From: Mucilaginibacter jinjuensis
GTDB lineage: Bacteria > Bacteroidota > Bacteroidia > Sphingobacteriales > Sphingobacteriaceae
Assembly: GCF_028596025.1 (NCBI RefSeq)
Contig: NZ_CP117167.1
Coordinates: forward strand, 4,092,001-4,156,000
Direction: 5' to 3'
Length of the DNA: 64,000 nucleotides
Position 1 is the first letter of the stretch. Each line of letters opens with the position of its first letter. A program made the position numbers and the translations under genes. The notes under the pieces were generated by a model. That model had not been told where the DNA came from and searched no databases. It worked only from the letters and a program-made list of their open reading frames with translations. Shown here one piece after another: positions 35,025 to 45,500 of the stretch.

Positions 35025-35828
35025 TTAAATTGCTGTCCAACCGCCGTCAACCACCAGGTTTGCCCCCGTCATGTAAGCCGAAGCTTCACTTGCCAGAAAC
35101 ACTAAAGCACCCTGGTAATCATTGGCTTTTGCCATACGGCCTAGTGGTGTTTTGGCCGCATAGTTTTGTATAAAAAATTCGTTCTGATTATTCTCTACTC
35201 CGCCCGGCGAAAGCGTATTTACTCTTACGCCCTTATGCCCCCAGTATGAAGCCAAAAAGCGTGTAAAATTGATTACCGCACCTTTGGTTACCGGGTATGC
35301 TGCCGATTTATAAAAGGTTTGTTCGCCGCACTCGTCACGATAGATGGATTGATCTGGCCCAACAATGCCGTATGTAGAAGCAATATTAATGATACTGCCA
35401 CTGCCCTGCTGCGCCATTACCGAACCTAATACTTGTGCGCATAAAAACACACCGGTTATGTTTACATCGATTGATTGTTGAAAAGCTTCCAGCGGATAAT
35501 TCTCGAAAGCCGAAAGCTCTTTGGCCATCGCCGGGTTCTCGAACATATCGTTGATAGCAGCATTGTTCACCAACACATCAATCGTTCCATATTTTTCGAT
35601 TACTGCAGCCCTTACTTTTTCTATCGATGCTTTATCGGTTACGTTTAGGGCTATACCCAGATGATTATTGCCAAATTGAGCTGCAAATGCAATGGCTGCT
35701 TCTCCGTTAATATCGGCAATCACCACATTAGCACCGGCATTAGCCAGAGCTTCGCAATGCTTTTTACCGATGAGACCTAACGCCCCGGTAACTATGGCTG
35801 TTTTATTTTGTAGCGAAAACAAATCCAT
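35025..35828 (-). CDS. SDR-family oxidoreductase of a surface-sugar pathway
   Basis: 267 residues from the ATG at 35826-35828, just after the aminotransferase stop; an ATG 15 bases earlier overlaps that gene and is less likely. TAIVTGALGLIGKKH is the nucleotide-binding motif, NNAAINDMF and IINIASTYGIVGPDQSIY follow, and YPVTKGAV gives the catalytic Tyr-x3-Lys. ENPxx and LVVDGGWTAI end the fold. The wording resembles PtmA-like SDRs of flagellin and LPS sugar clusters. It may oxidise or reduce a keto/hydroxy group before or after the aminotransferase step; the exact reaction is not known. Confidence 0.83.
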   Translation of the reverse strand: MDLFSLQNKTAIVTGALGLIGKKHCEALANAGANVVIADINGEAAIAFAAQFGNNHLGIALNVTDKASIEKVRAAVIEKYGTIDVLVNNAAINDMFENPAMAKELSAFENYPLEAFQQSIDVNITGVFLCAQVLGSVMAQQGSGSIINIASTYGIVGPDQSIYRDECGEQTFYKSAAYPVTKGAVINFTRFLASYWGHKGVRVNTLSPGGVENNQNEFFIQNYAAKTPLGRMAKANDYQGALVFLASEASAYMTGANLVVDGGWTAI

Positions 35829-35829
35829 A

Positions 35830-37176
35830 CTATGCCTCGGCAACCGTTTTAGGTTTAATGTTATAATTGCTCACCTTGCGGAACACGGCTTCCAGCACTT
35901 CGCCTTTTAAATAGCTTTTTACATCGCCGCTTAAAATGGCTTCTTTAACTATCGGTAATACTTCGTGGTAAGCAGATAATGTATATGCAATATCCTGGCT
36001 ACTATGGCTGTAGCACATATTATGGAAACCAGCCCAAAGCACACCGCGCTTAATCATTTCCTGCTGCATCAGGGTTTTTAGTTCCAGGCCATTACCTGCC
36101 TGCGGCGTAAAGGTTACCATAGTACGGCAATTAAAACCGATACATTTAGTGTATTGATCCATACCGAAAACTTTGGCCAGTTGGTTATAGCCATCTTTTA
36201 GTAATGCACCCTTCTCGTTCAGGTATTGCGGTACGTTTTCATCGCGCAGTTCATTAATTGTTGCGATGCATGCCGCCAGTGATAAAGCTTCGCCACCGAA
36301 AGTGGTATAGCTGAATACTTCATTATTAAACAGCTCCATTACATCGGCACGGCCTGTTAATAATGCGATAGGCATACCGTTGGCACATGCTTTTGAAAAA
36401 ACAGCCAGATCGGCCTTTACATTGAAATATTCCTGTGCGCCACCTAATGCGATGCGAAAACCAGTCCACATTTCATCGAAAATGAGCAGTGTACCGTTGG
36501 CTTTACATACTTCGGCTAACTCCTGCAAAAAGCCAGGTTTTGGTGCTTCGAAAATGAATGGTTCCAATATCAGGGCAGCTACGGTTTCATCAAGCGCAGC
36601 TTTGATTGATTCTATATCGTTATACTCGAAAGTATAGGTCATATCCTGGATAGCTTCAGGGATACCTGCGTTGCGGCTGGTAATACCGATATACCAATCG
36701 TGCCAGCCATGGTAACCGCAGCAAAATACTTTATCGCGACCGGTAAAGGCACGTGCCACACGGATAGCAGCCGAACATACATCAGCACCTGTTTTGGCGA
36801 TCTTAACAGCTTCGGCATTAGGGATAACTTCCTGAACTAACTCTGCAAGCTCAACTTCCAGTGGGTGCATCAGTGAAAAGGTGATACCATCTTCTAACTG
36901 GCGACGGATGGCCTCATCAACCACTGGGTAAGCATAACCCAATGAAACCGGACCAATGGCAGCATTAAAATCGATAAACTCGTTACCATCTGCATCCCAC
37001 ACGTGCGAACCTTTACCTTTTACCAGGTATTTAGGCGCCACACCTTTGGTAAACTGACCTGGGCCTTTAGCCAACGTCTGTGTAACAGGTTTCTGCACTT
37101 TTAAAGCGCGTTCATATATTTTATCAGACTCGCTGATGATCGGAAAATTATTAGTTAACTGGATCTTATTAGCCAT
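35830..37176 (-). CDS. Class III aminotransferase (glutamate-1-semialdehyde aminomutase-like)
   Basis: 448 residues, PLP fold type I. Family marks are SHVWDADGNEFIDFNAAIGP, CCGYHGWHDWYIG, LLIFDEMWTGFRIALGG with the PLP-ring Asp, and FSKACANGMPIALLTGR with the Schiff-base Lys near residue 262. HemL-like proteins in polysaccharide clusters act as sugar aminotransferases rather than in haem synthesis. It lies between the transketolase pair and the SDR with gaps of 6 and 1 bases. The likely job is to put an amino group on a ketose or aldose phosphate before NeuB condensation. Substrate inferred only from context. Confidence 0.85.
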   Translation of the reverse strand: MANKIQLTNNFPIISESDKIYERALKVQKPVTQTLAKGPGQFTKGVAPKYLVKGKGSHVWDADGNEFIDFNAAIGPVSLGYAYPVVDEAIRRQLEDGITFSLMHPLEVELAELVQEVIPNAEAVKIAKTGADVCSAAIRVARAFTGRDKVFCCGYHGWHDWYIGITSRNAGIPEAIQDMTYTFEYNDIESIKAALDETVAALILEPFIFEAPKPGFLQELAEVCKANGTLLIFDEMWTGFRIALGGAQEYFNVKADLAVFSKACANGMPIALLTGRADVMELFNNEVFSYTTFGGEALSLAACIATINELRDENVPQYLNEKGALLKDGYNQLAKVFGMDQYTKCIGFNCRTMVTFTPQAGNGLELKTLMQQEMIKRGVLWAGFHNMCYSHSSQDIAYTLSAYHEVLPIVKEAILSGDVKSYLKGEVLEAVFRKVSNYNIKPKTVAEA

Positions 37177-37182
37177 AATGCT

Positions 37183-38133
37183 TTATTCTGAAAATTGAGG
37201 AGTTAAAACTGCTGGTTGCTGGTAACGGGTTTTGTAGCCCAATATTTTTTCGGCTATTTGCTTGCCTGTGAAGCCTTCGTGCTGTAATACGGCAGGTAGT
37301 AATGCGGGTTTAAACCATTTCTCGTTCAGGGCGATAGGCAATACTCTTGCTGTGGTAGCGTACTTCAATAATACTTCGGCCACTATGGTATACAAACCGC
37401 CAGTTTGAAAATGATCTTCGAGGGTAACCAACAATTTACTATTTGCTGCGGTATTCAGTATCGCTTCTTCGTCAACCGGTTTCAGGCTGCGCATATTGAT
37501 AAGGCCTACCGATAAACCTTCGTTTCTAAGCATCTCAACAGCGATTAATGCCTGCTCAAACAATAAGCCATAAGTTAATATAGTTACATCTGCACCCTCG
37601 GCAACAATCTCGGCTTTACCAAACTCATAAGGCGCATGCACATAACCGGTTTGGCGGGTGTTAATGCGCGTATAAGCCGGGTCTTCAGATTCCCAGATCT
37701 CTGGCAGCATTTTAATCAGATCATCTTCATCAGCCGGGGCAAATACCGTCATATTGGGGATGCCGCGCATGATGGAGATATCTTCAATGGCCTGGTGGGT
37801 TGGCCCGTTAGCATCTGATAAAAACCCTGGTATAAAGCCGCTTAGCTTCACCGGCAAATCTGCAATACCAACATCGGTACGTACAAATTCGAAGGCGCGC
37901 ATAGTTAAAAACGCAGCCAGTGCATGTACAACGGGAATACGGTTGCGCAGGGCTAAACCGGCAGCTGCGCCTATCATGGTTTGCTCGGTAATGCCGGTAT
38001 CTATAAATCGTTTGCCTAATATGCCGGGCAGGTTGCGCACAAGCGCGCGGTTCTCGGCCGTCATCACAATAATCTGCTCGTCGGCTAAGGCTGTTTGGGT
38101 TAAAAGTTCTTCGTATGTCATACTATCTGACAA
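37183..38133 (-). CDS. Transketolase C-terminal half (pyrimidine-binding and C-terminal domains)
   Basis: 316 residues. RFIDTGITEQTMIGAAAGLALRN carries the TPP-activating Glu, ALAAFLTMRAFEFVRTDVG and GPTHQAIEDISIMRGIPNM are the usual phosphate-site and His motifs, and VTLEDHFQTGGL lies in the C-terminal domain. It pairs with the gene at 38123-38986, which supplies the TPP-binding half; the two overlap by 11 bases, indicating coupled translation of one complex. Together they move two-carbon ketol units between sugars. In a surface-sugar operon they probably build the unusual carbon chain used later by NeuB. Confidence 0.87.
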   Translation of the reverse strand: MSDSMTYEELLTQTALADEQIIVMTAENRALVRNLPGILGKRFIDTGITEQTMIGAAAGLALRNRIPVVHALAAFLTMRAFEFVRTDVGIADLPVKLSGFIPGFLSDANGPTHQAIEDISIMRGIPNMTVFAPADEDDLIKMLPEIWESEDPAYTRINTRQTGYVHAPYEFGKAEIVAEGADVTILTYGLLFEQALIAVEMLRNEGLSVGLINMRSLKPVDEEAILNTAANSKLLVTLEDHFQTGGLYTIVAEVLLKYATTARVLPIALNEKWFKPALLPAVLQHEGFTGKQIAEKILGYKTRYQQPAVLTPQFSE

Positions 38134-38986
38134 TTAAAGTTTCGGATGTTAATGATGTAGTGTCGTGACCGTGAAGCTCCATTAATAAATGCGCTACCTC
38201 TTCGCCAGAGAAGTTACAGAACCAGCGATCGGCGCGTTCCTGGATGCTTGGTAAGCCCTTGCCCCTGATGGTATCGGCTATAATTACGCTTACTTTTCCT
38301 TCCTTAAATGAGTAATGAGTAAAAGCGTCGTGAAGTGCTGTAAAGTCGTGCCCATTGATGCGTTTTACCGATGCCCCGAAGGCTTCGAACTTATCGGCAA
38401 GCGGCTCCAAAGGGATCAAATCTTCGGTGCGCACATTGGCTTGGAAATGGTTGCGATCTACCACAAAAATGAGGTTATCTAAATGATAAGCATTGGCTAC
38501 AAGCAAGGCTTCCCAGCATGTACCTTCGTTCAGTTCGCCATCGCCCAAAATGCAGACTACTTTATTTTCGCCGCCGCTAATTTTAATATCCATAGCCACA
38601 CCTACAGCTACCGAAGGCAGGTGACCCAGCGAGCCAGAATGAAACTCAACTCCCGGGACACGGGTGTTAGGGTGCCAGTAGATATAATCATCGATAGAAA
38701 GATGGTTCTGTAAACGTTCTTTATGGATTAAGCCCAGCTCGGCCAATGTGCCGTACAAGGCGGGTACATCATGACCTTTTGATAAGAAAAGGTAGTCGCG
38801 TTCCGGATCGTATAAGTTGGCCTGGGTAATATTTAAGAACCGGCCATACAGGTAAACTATCAGATCGACCGCCGAAAGTGAGGCGCCTGTAAAGCAGCCA
38901 CCACCGGTTGACATACGTACAATATGCTCTCTCACTTTTAGGGCTATTGCCTCTAATTCCTGGTCGTTATAATTATTTCTTTGCAC
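38123..38986 (-). CDS. Transketolase N-terminal half (TPP-binding domain)
   Basis: 287 residues. The start is GTG at 38984-38986; no ATG lies near and the N-terminal wording (LEAIALKVREHIVRMSTGGG) fits the family from this codon. FLSKGHDVPALYG, EFHSGSLGHLPSVAVGVAMD and CILGDGELNEGTCWEALLVA form the TPP/Mg site (GDG...N), followed by RNHFQANVRTEDLIPLEPLA. It is the partner of the overlapping C-terminal half. Stand-alone split transketolases of this size usually serve secondary pathways rather than the pentose phosphate pathway; that is an inference from context. Confidence 0.87.
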   Translation of the reverse strand: MQRNNYNDQELEAIALKVREHIVRMSTGGGCFTGASLSAVDLIVYLYGRFLNITQANLYDPERDYLFLSKGHDVPALYGTLAELGLIHKERLQNHLSIDDYIYWHPNTRVPGVEFHSGSLGHLPSVAVGVAMDIKISGGENKVVCILGDGELNEGTCWEALLVANAYHLDNLIFVVDRNHFQANVRTEDLIPLEPLADKFEAFGASVKRINGHDFTALHDAFTHYSFKEGKVSVIIADTIRGKGLPSIQERADRWFCNFSGEEVAHLLMELHGHDTTSLTSETLIVR

Positions 38987-39009
38987 TATATTATTAGGTT
39001 ATAAGGTTG

Positions 39010-39828
39010 TTATACTGTTTGTAAAGGCGCTTGCCTGGTTTGCTCTGCCGCAATGGTTTTCAGCTCATTTAAATGATTGCGGTACCAGTTTACACCGGCA
39101 TACTGTGCATTAATTTCATAGATCTCGGGCTTGCGCTGAAGCAGGTCGAGGATATCCTGGCAGGAGAAGTTATCGCGGGTGCGGTAAAGTTCTTCGAACA
39201 CCCGTTTGATGAACTGATAATCCTCCGGATAATCAATAGTAAAACGGTGCGACATGGAGTAGTTCAACCCGGTTTGCCATTCCAAATTTCCTATTCGGAA
39301 CAACTCGGGGTTTTCCCAGATGTATGGTGTGGTATGCTCTAACTCTAGTGGGCGTGTTGCACCATCCCAGGCTTTTTGTAAGCAGGCCATGGTCATTATC
39401 TCTACGTCATTACCATCCGGGTGCGTGGCAGGATGCAGATTGCTCACATAATCATATTTCCCCCTATTGTTGAAGAAATAATCGAGCACATCGTCTACAA
39501 TGCGGGGGTCTATCAGCGGGCAATCAGAAGGAATCTTTAATACCACATCTGCCTCAAATAAGCGGGCGGCCTGGTAATGGCGATCAAGTACGTTGTCGAG
39601 GCTTCCACGGTAATATGGTATACTAAGTCGTTTGGCTTCCTCAACTATCACATCATCTTCGAGATTCACGGATGTGGCAATAACTACTGTTGCACGATGG
39701 CGTATGATGAGCAAACGCTCTACCATACGGGCCAGTAAGGTTTTACCTAGTAAGGGCATCATTACTTTACCCGGCAAACGGCTCGAAGCCATGCGGGCCT
39801 GAACAATAATTACTACTTTATCTGCCAT
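39010..39828 (-). CDS. SpsF-like cytidylyltransferase
   Basis: 272 residues from the ATG at 39826-39828; a GTG two codons upstream is the alternative. The start (MADKVVIIVQARMASSRLPG) with KVMMPLLGKTLLARMVERL is the CTP-binding signature of the acylneuraminate cytidylyltransferase/SpsF family, and KIPSDCPLIDPRIVDDVLD is the metal-site block. It should activate the NeuB-derived acid, or a related sugar, as a CMP conjugate. It begins 6 bases after the preceding gene's stop and is 23 bases from the transketolase start. Close relatives are not always true CMP-sialate synthetases, so the product is inferred. Confidence 0.83.
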   Translation of the reverse strand: MADKVVIIVQARMASSRLPGKVMMPLLGKTLLARMVERLLIIRHRATVVIATSVNLEDDVIVEEAKRLSIPYYRGSLDNVLDRHYQAARLFEADVVLKIPSDCPLIDPRIVDDVLDYFFNNRGKYDYVSNLHPATHPDGNDVEIMTMACLQKAWDGATRPLELEHTTPYIWENPELFRIGNLEWQTGLNYSMSHRFTIDYPEDYQFIKRVFEELYRTRDNFSCQDILDLLQRKPEIYEINAQYAGVNWYRNHLNELKTIAAEQTRQAPLQTV

Positions 39829-39834
39829 AACCAC

Positions 39835-40890
39835 TTATCTTATATTCAATATTTCTGCATATTCCCGAATCGCCTTCTTTTGCACCGGTATCATTTGCGG
39901 ATTAAAGCTTGCTTTATCACCTTTATGTTTAAGGTACCGGCGGCACAGGCCTGCAATACTTTTGGCCGATGTTCCGCCGTTTTGTTCGGGGCAAAGCCTT
40001 TCCAACTGCTCCAGATCGAACCAGGAATGCACTTTTTTACCTAAAGCAATACCGGTATACACCACGGTTGAGTATTGGGTAATGAGTTCGCAGCAATTTG
40101 CAATCATGTGATTGGTGTTGCCCGACCTGTAAACCATTGTACTCTCGGGCGCGTGCTGGCGGATCTCCAGTTCGGCCCTTTCAAAATTCTCGTTAGGGTG
40201 GAGCTTAAAAAGCAGTGGCCTGCCATTGGCTATTTCTACTGCTTCTCTTATAAATGCCGGCCTGTTCTCGAAACGAAAGGTTTCGCGCATATCTGTGGTA
40301 GCCACCATCACATAATCGCGATATGGGAAATCGTTATCCAGAAACTGCTCTATATCATCGTAGTTAGGCATGCCGGTTACCACTATTTTACGGGCGTCTG
40401 TGCCTTTTTCTGTAAAGTATTGTTTGTATCCCTGCGAGGCTGCGCAATAGATGTCACAAACGTTTGATGAGCCGTTGAGCGAAGTATTACCACACAGCGA
40501 TGGCGGCAGCTTTAAGGCTTTAACTATTTTGCTGAGTATATTATACTTATCAACCATGCCCTCTTGTACCCATAAGGTTTTGCCTTTACGCATACGGGCA
40601 GGGATCAGCATATCTGAGCAATAAACTACCAGATCATAAGTATTGAGCTTAGCCTGATAATCTATCTGTAAACCGTGCTGTCTTAAATAAGCTTCGGATT
40701 TTAACCTGAACTTATCAGACATAATAATGCCGTTAAATATGGTGGTACGATGAAGCAGGAAATTACCGAAAGACCAATCTGTAAATAACTGGCTAAACCA
40801 GCAGTCCATGTCAGGCAGCTCATTAGCTATCTGATGCATCTGAGAAGTTTGATTCAAGGAACCGGTAATAAACAATACCTTTTTCTTCAT
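39835..40890 (-). CDS. GT-B-like glycosyl/glycerophosphotransferase, function inferred
   Basis: 351 residues, soluble, first gene of the nine-gene operon. VLFITGSLNQTSQMHQIANEL at the start and a C-terminal half with LFKLHPNENFERAEL and CCELITQYSTVVYTGIALGK are in the style of CDP-glycerol glycerophosphotransferases and capsule-type GT-B transferases, in which a His-Pro-x-Glu block and a Ser/Thr-rich donor site recur. I do not recognise a specific family. Its place beside the cytidylyltransferase suggests it transfers the activated sugar onto a lipid or glycan acceptor. Confidence 0.65.
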   Translation of the reverse strand: MKKKVLFITGSLNQTSQMHQIANELPDMDCWFSQLFTDWSFGNFLLHRTTIFNGIIMSDKFRLKSEAYLRQHGLQIDYQAKLNTYDLVVYCSDMLIPARMRKGKTLWVQEGMVDKYNILSKIVKALKLPPSLCGNTSLNGSSNVCDIYCAASQGYKQYFTEKGTDARKIVVTGMPNYDDIEQFLDNDFPYRDYVMVATTDMRETFRFENRPAFIREAVEIANGRPLLFKLHPNENFERAELEIRQHAPESTMVYRSGNTNHMIANCCELITQYSTVVYTGIALGKKVHSWFDLEQLERLCPEQNGGTSAKSIAGLCRRYLKHKGDKASFNPQMIPVQKKAIREYAEILNIR

Positions 40891-40904
40891 GTGCCCGGGG
40901 CTAT

Positions 40905-40990
40905 TAGTTAGTGAATTGTGAGTTGTGGGTGAGTGAACGAAACAATCACAAACTCGTTAATCAAAACTCTCAACTCATTTATATCAACAG
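40905..40990. repeat. Weak G-rich/C-rich word repeat upstream of the nine-gene operon
   Basis: GTGAATTGTGAGTTGTGGGTGAG is echoed downstream by partly complementary text (ATCACAAACTCG, CTCTCAACTC); GAGTTG at 40920-40925 pairs with CAACTC at 40971-40976. It is 20-100 bases upstream of the first gene and may fold in the leader. The 242-base gap around it (40891-41132) holds no gene. Confidence 0.3.
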
Positions 40991-41132
40991 TGTTACTGGA
41001 GAAAATTTGGATTTCTATATCAATAGTTATACAAGTCCACCTTCTCGCATTTATTAAAAGTAAACGGGCAATCTTTAAATAATAAGAACTTAAGATTATC
41101 AAATTATGAAGCGCATTAACTTAATATTATCA

Positions 41133-41972
41133 TTACTCTGCCTTAGCATAGTTTTTAGAACTTGAGGTAAGGAAATCCCTCAATACCACCAGTTTATCGG
41201 TATTAATAAGGTCTACTCCACAGCTTAATAATTCTTTCCACACCGTTTCATTTTCGGGCGATGCCCATAACCTTACCTTCTTACCAAATTTGTGGGCAAT
41301 CATTACAAAAGCGCATAAACGATCGTGCTCCGGTGGCGGTATAGTTCCTTCGCCCCGCCATTTTAATATTCTGGAATATTTGCAGCTGGCAGTTTGGTAA
41401 ACGTTTTTGGCAAGGGTATCCTGTTTAACCCGCATCAGGTCTTCGTCTATAAACGCCAGGCGGCTTTGCTGACTTTTTAATAATTGGTATGGCTTATGCC
41501 CGGTTAATACCACGGTGATCTGGCGCTGAATAAATTCGCCAGATTCGTACCCAGAAATAATCGATCTGTATTTATCGAGCAGTACTTCTAATGCTTCGTA
41601 AGTTTTGTCGGCATCAGATTTAATGTCGATCATCAGCATTACCGGGTAAGCCGGGCAGGCTATTTGATTTTTACCGGCAATACAATCTGCCAGTGGCTGG
41701 AAGTAAAGACGTTCGAGTGTTTTTTGTTTTTTTAGGATGGGCAGCATGTGCGCCACCACCAATTTACCACCGCGCAAATAAATATCGGCTTCTACGTGGG
41801 TGTAGCCATTATCTAATGCATCATACAACGGGCGTTTATGCCAGTAATCGTTATGTGCAAATGCGTTTATTAAGGAATAATTTTGGGAGTCGGCTTTATG
41901 GCTGATCAAAATCAGCAGCGGGAAGAGGAATAATTTGAGGTGCTTCAGACAATGCTTTGCTGCTTGCATCAT
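41133..41972 (-). CDS. Secreted PI-PLC/GDPD-like phosphodiesterase family protein
   Basis: 279 residues with a signal peptide (KLFLFPLLILISHKADS). The mature start INAFAHNDYWHKRPLYDALD, THVEADIYLRGGKLVVAH and MLMIDIKSDADKTYEAL are the His, metal and Glu/Asp motifs of the PI-PLC-like phosphodiesterase superfamily in the form seen in AIM6-like proteins. RLWASPENETVWKELLSCGVDLINTDKL is the closing barrel strand (an NTD motif usual for GDPD). It would hydrolyse a phosphodiester in the periplasm or outside. It is separated from both neighbours, so no pathway is implied. Confidence 0.8.
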   Translation of the reverse strand: MMQAAKHCLKHLKLFLFPLLILISHKADSQNYSLINAFAHNDYWHKRPLYDALDNGYTHVEADIYLRGGKLVVAHMLPILKKQKTLERLYFQPLADCIAGKNQIACPAYPVMLMIDIKSDADKTYEALEVLLDKYRSIISGYESGEFIQRQITVVLTGHKPYQLLKSQQSRLAFIDEDLMRVKQDTLAKNVYQTASCKYSRILKWRGEGTIPPPEHDRLCAFVMIAHKFGKKVRLWASPENETVWKELLSCGVDLINTDKLVVLRDFLTSSSKNYAKAE

Positions 41973-42117
41973 TTATAAATTATACAGCAAAGCTACAGCC
42001 TCAATATTTCCAAATTATTAGGTTTTGGTAAAGTGTTATTATACTTATTGTTAAGTTGCCCGTGTAATATTAAATGCATGTACATAAACAGCATTTAAAG
42101 TACAGATCTGGGATTTT

Positions 42118-42444
42118 TTAAATCCGGCGTCTTGGGCGTTTCGCTTTTTCGGGTGCGAAATTATTATTGCGCACAACTCTTTTGTAAACAGGCGCTACAG
42201 GTTTCTCTTCAACCAGGTTTACTTTAAGTTCCCGGTCGCCCATTTCGGTACCATTGAGGGCCTCTGCTGCGTTTTGCGCTGCGGCAAGTTCAAGCATTTC
42301 TACAAATGCGTAGCCTTTACAAATACCTGTTGCACGGTCGCGCACAATCTTAATTGTACTTACATCACCAAAAGGTGCAAAAAGCTGTACTATCGTAAGC
42401 TCATCTGTTTGTAAAGGAAATCCTCCTATAAATATTTTTACCAT
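42118..42444 (-). CDS. Small RRM-domain RNA-binding protein
   Basis: 108 residues: one RNA recognition motif (residues 1-80) with RNP2 IFIGGF and RNP1 KGYAFVEM, plus a basic tail ending KRPRRRI. Such glycine-poor, single-RRM proteins are widespread in Bacteroidota and are thought to be global RNA-binding regulators, the place taken by Hfq elsewhere. Target RNAs are unknown. It is a stand-alone gene. Confidence 0.9.
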   Translation of the reverse strand: MVKIFIGGFPLQTDELTIVQLFAPFGDVSTIKIVRDRATGICKGYAFVEMLELAAAQNAAEALNGTEMGDRELKVNLVEEKPVAPVYKRVVRNNNFAPEKAKRPRRRI

Positions 42445-42545
42445 TGCTTAGATTACAAAGTTAGAGAATCTTCTGCGATATGCATAGCTATACTTCCATA
42501 AACAAGTTATATTGAAACATATATGTATAACCTTATTACCTATTA

Positions 42546-45500
42546 TCAGGTAACCTTGCTCTCTGATGAATTAAAGAACGAAAATATCTTTAAAACGGTT
42601 GGTACTCCAACTGCAATTGCGGTTAAATATTTAACCAGTGTGGTGTAGGTTTCCTGTTGCGAGGCCAAAAGGAAGATAAGTACAGCAACAATCAGTATAA
42701 CCAAAGGCACTTTAAGCTTGCTCCAATTGCCGTTATCCCTGATCTGCCGCTGAATTTGCATTGCTTCTGTACCACCAATTGCAGTAAGGATAAAGTTGCG
42801 GAAACCGTGGTTGAAAATTTTCAGGATGCCGTTTTCACGAATAATTAAGCCTTTGCAAATTAACAGGATCAGGTTATAATCATCATAGGGGTTAACCAGC
42901 CCATCCTCGGCAAGGTCGTACAACAAAAACTTCTCTTCTTTGGTTAACGACTGCCACATATACATATAAAAGTAATGCGCTGTAATACCCAGTTTAATGG
43001 ACAATGATTCGATCCCGACCTTGTTTTTATCAGTCACCCTTTTTGCCAGCATATCTGCTATAGGTTTCCCCATATTATCAAAAAAGTGCCCGCTCCTGGT
43101 TTCGTACATCAAAATTTTCTGCCATGTAGGGTCGTTCACATCGGGGGTTACGTCTTCGCTGTTTAGTTTTTGAATAGCAATTTTAAAATGCCCCAATAAT
43201 ACATGCCATCTCTCCAAATCATGTTCTGGCGCGCGGTTAGGTGCAGGGGTATTGGCATCACTTGCGCCACTTGTTGCCATGGCTGCATACGCGGCTTGCT
43301 GGCTGTTTAGTGAATCGAGGAAGTTAATAGGATGCACCGTAGAGATAATAATTACCTTACGGGGATTATCCTGCAACAGCTCTTCCAGAAAATTAAGTTT
43401 CAGACGGTTTGATACCGGGTTCTTAATATCATATCCAAAGTGATCAACAATAACCAGATCATATTTAGGATCAAGCGCATCTTTTTTCAGGTCAGTCCAA
43501 TCGGTATCATTTTCGGCAATATCCTTATCATTAGGCATCAGGATCATATCAGCCACATAATAGTTGATCTTTTTTAATGTATTATCCCCCATCATTTTAT
43601 CAGGGGCTTTACCATTGATCAGATCCATTATTTTTTTCATCTTCCCTGAGCCGGGTGAGCCAATCAGGAATATGCGCGAGTTGAGTTCATTATCTTTGAG
43701 TAATAAAGTATCAATATCCTGCCAACAGGTTTCGGCCGGCAGGTTTAGGGCAAACAACCTTCTGAGGATATAATGTAATGAGAGCCAAAAGAACGCAAGC
43801 GCCCCAAAAAACAAAACCCAGTAAATAAACCCTAAATATCCTTTAACGGGTAGCTTATAATTAAGGTCGCCCGATTTAACTTCCAGATAAGATTTATCAT
43901 TTAAGTGATAATAAGTAACACCAACACCCTTCTCCAGCAGGCTGCTGTATTGCCATGAGCTATCTGTAGGGTCGCGGTCAAACTCATTCATGCCGGTGAT
44001 CTGGTTTTTATCACCAATGGTTAACAACTTAAATAAAGTACGGGTACAAGAATCTCCTTTAGAATGATACAGCGTGTCTTTCTTATCAATAATTTTAACA
44101 CTATTTATCCAGGTATGATCTATATACCGGCTTGCCGAATCTAATGCCTTGGTATTAGCCAGATAATTTTCCTGTATTGTTTTGGCAAACTGTACATGGC
44201 GGTAACGCGTAACCAGCTTAATTTCATAGTTAGTAATGGAGATATAAAAAAGCAATACAGGCAAGCCGCTGGTAATAATAAACCGGGTAAATGTCATTAG
44301 CGAAAAGCCCCGGATATAATTGGCTGTAATTGGGGTGTTAAGACGTTCTTTTAACTTATCATGAAAAAATAAAATACTGCCCAGTATGAGTATTAAAAGA
44401 ACCTGGAAAATTAATAACCGCCCAATTTCTGTTTGATACGCGGCAACTGCATCTAATAATACGATGATACCGGCCAGTGCAATTACCGCATTAACTTTAA
44501 GCCGGTACTTATCAATATCGTACGCCTTGTAAAAGATTGCATAAAGTGCGTTTAAGAAAAGATATGATAAACCGGATGCAGTTAAAAGCATATAAAAGCA
44601 TTCCAGGAAGTGTGTGTTCCCAATCCAGCAGAGCAATAGTAGAATAGTGGCTATATTACCCCATAAGGCCAGTTTATATTCCTGCCGGAACCGGCTGTCG
44701 GGGCCGATCCATGAAATATCAAAATAATGCTTTCTGTAGTAATGCTTTTTTACCGATAGCACAAATACGATAAACAGCTCGAGCGCCAGTACAATAAAGA
44801 AGGTAAAGAGCATGGAGAAGCTGAACACAAAGCTGTTGAGGGCACGGATATTATCGTACGACTTGTCTTCCATGATTACAATGGCATACGGAAGATCAGC
44901 AAGCGGGCTTAGGTAAACATTATATTGTTTGCCCGAGTATTTGGTATTAAAAAGTTTATCGCTGTGCGCACCTAAAGCAGCTTTAAGCTCATCCTGTGCA
45001 GAAAACTGGGTGGTAAGGTTTTCATTCAACTGCTTAGACTTATTGGCGTGATAAAGAACATCACCCTGCATATTGATGATACAATAAAGAAAGCCCGGTG
45101 TAAGCACAGGATGATCGAACGTTTTAAGATCAAACGACATGGCAGTATACGGGGCACCCCCACCCTTATGGGGTATGGCCATAACCGATGTAAAGATGCC
45201 CGTTGTCCACGAGGTTACCTGTTCTATGTAGAACGGTTTCTGAGAATCATGTTTGAGATATAATGGCTGTTGATTTTTTAACCTGTAAAAGTATGCCCGG
45301 TTAGAGAAATCACCCGGCGGTGGCCGTTTATGGTCGGGCATCCACGATTCCTGCATTTCATGCCCATCTGTGTTTAGCTGGTAAAGCTGGTTTACCTTTG
45401 TATTGCTTAAAATGCCCTGAAGCTTATTATAGATCAGGCTGTCATCCCAAAGATCCTTTTTGGGATACTTTACCTGCGATTTATTATGATCATATATGGA

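Noticed and set aside
35830..37176. HemL for haem synthesis
   Set aside because: The protein is HemL-like, but the operon is wholly sugar-related and contains no tetrapyrrole gene.
41133..41972. Phosphodiesterase as the first gene of the nonulosonate-like operon
   Set aside because: A 242-base gap with repeat-like text separates it and its function is unrelated.
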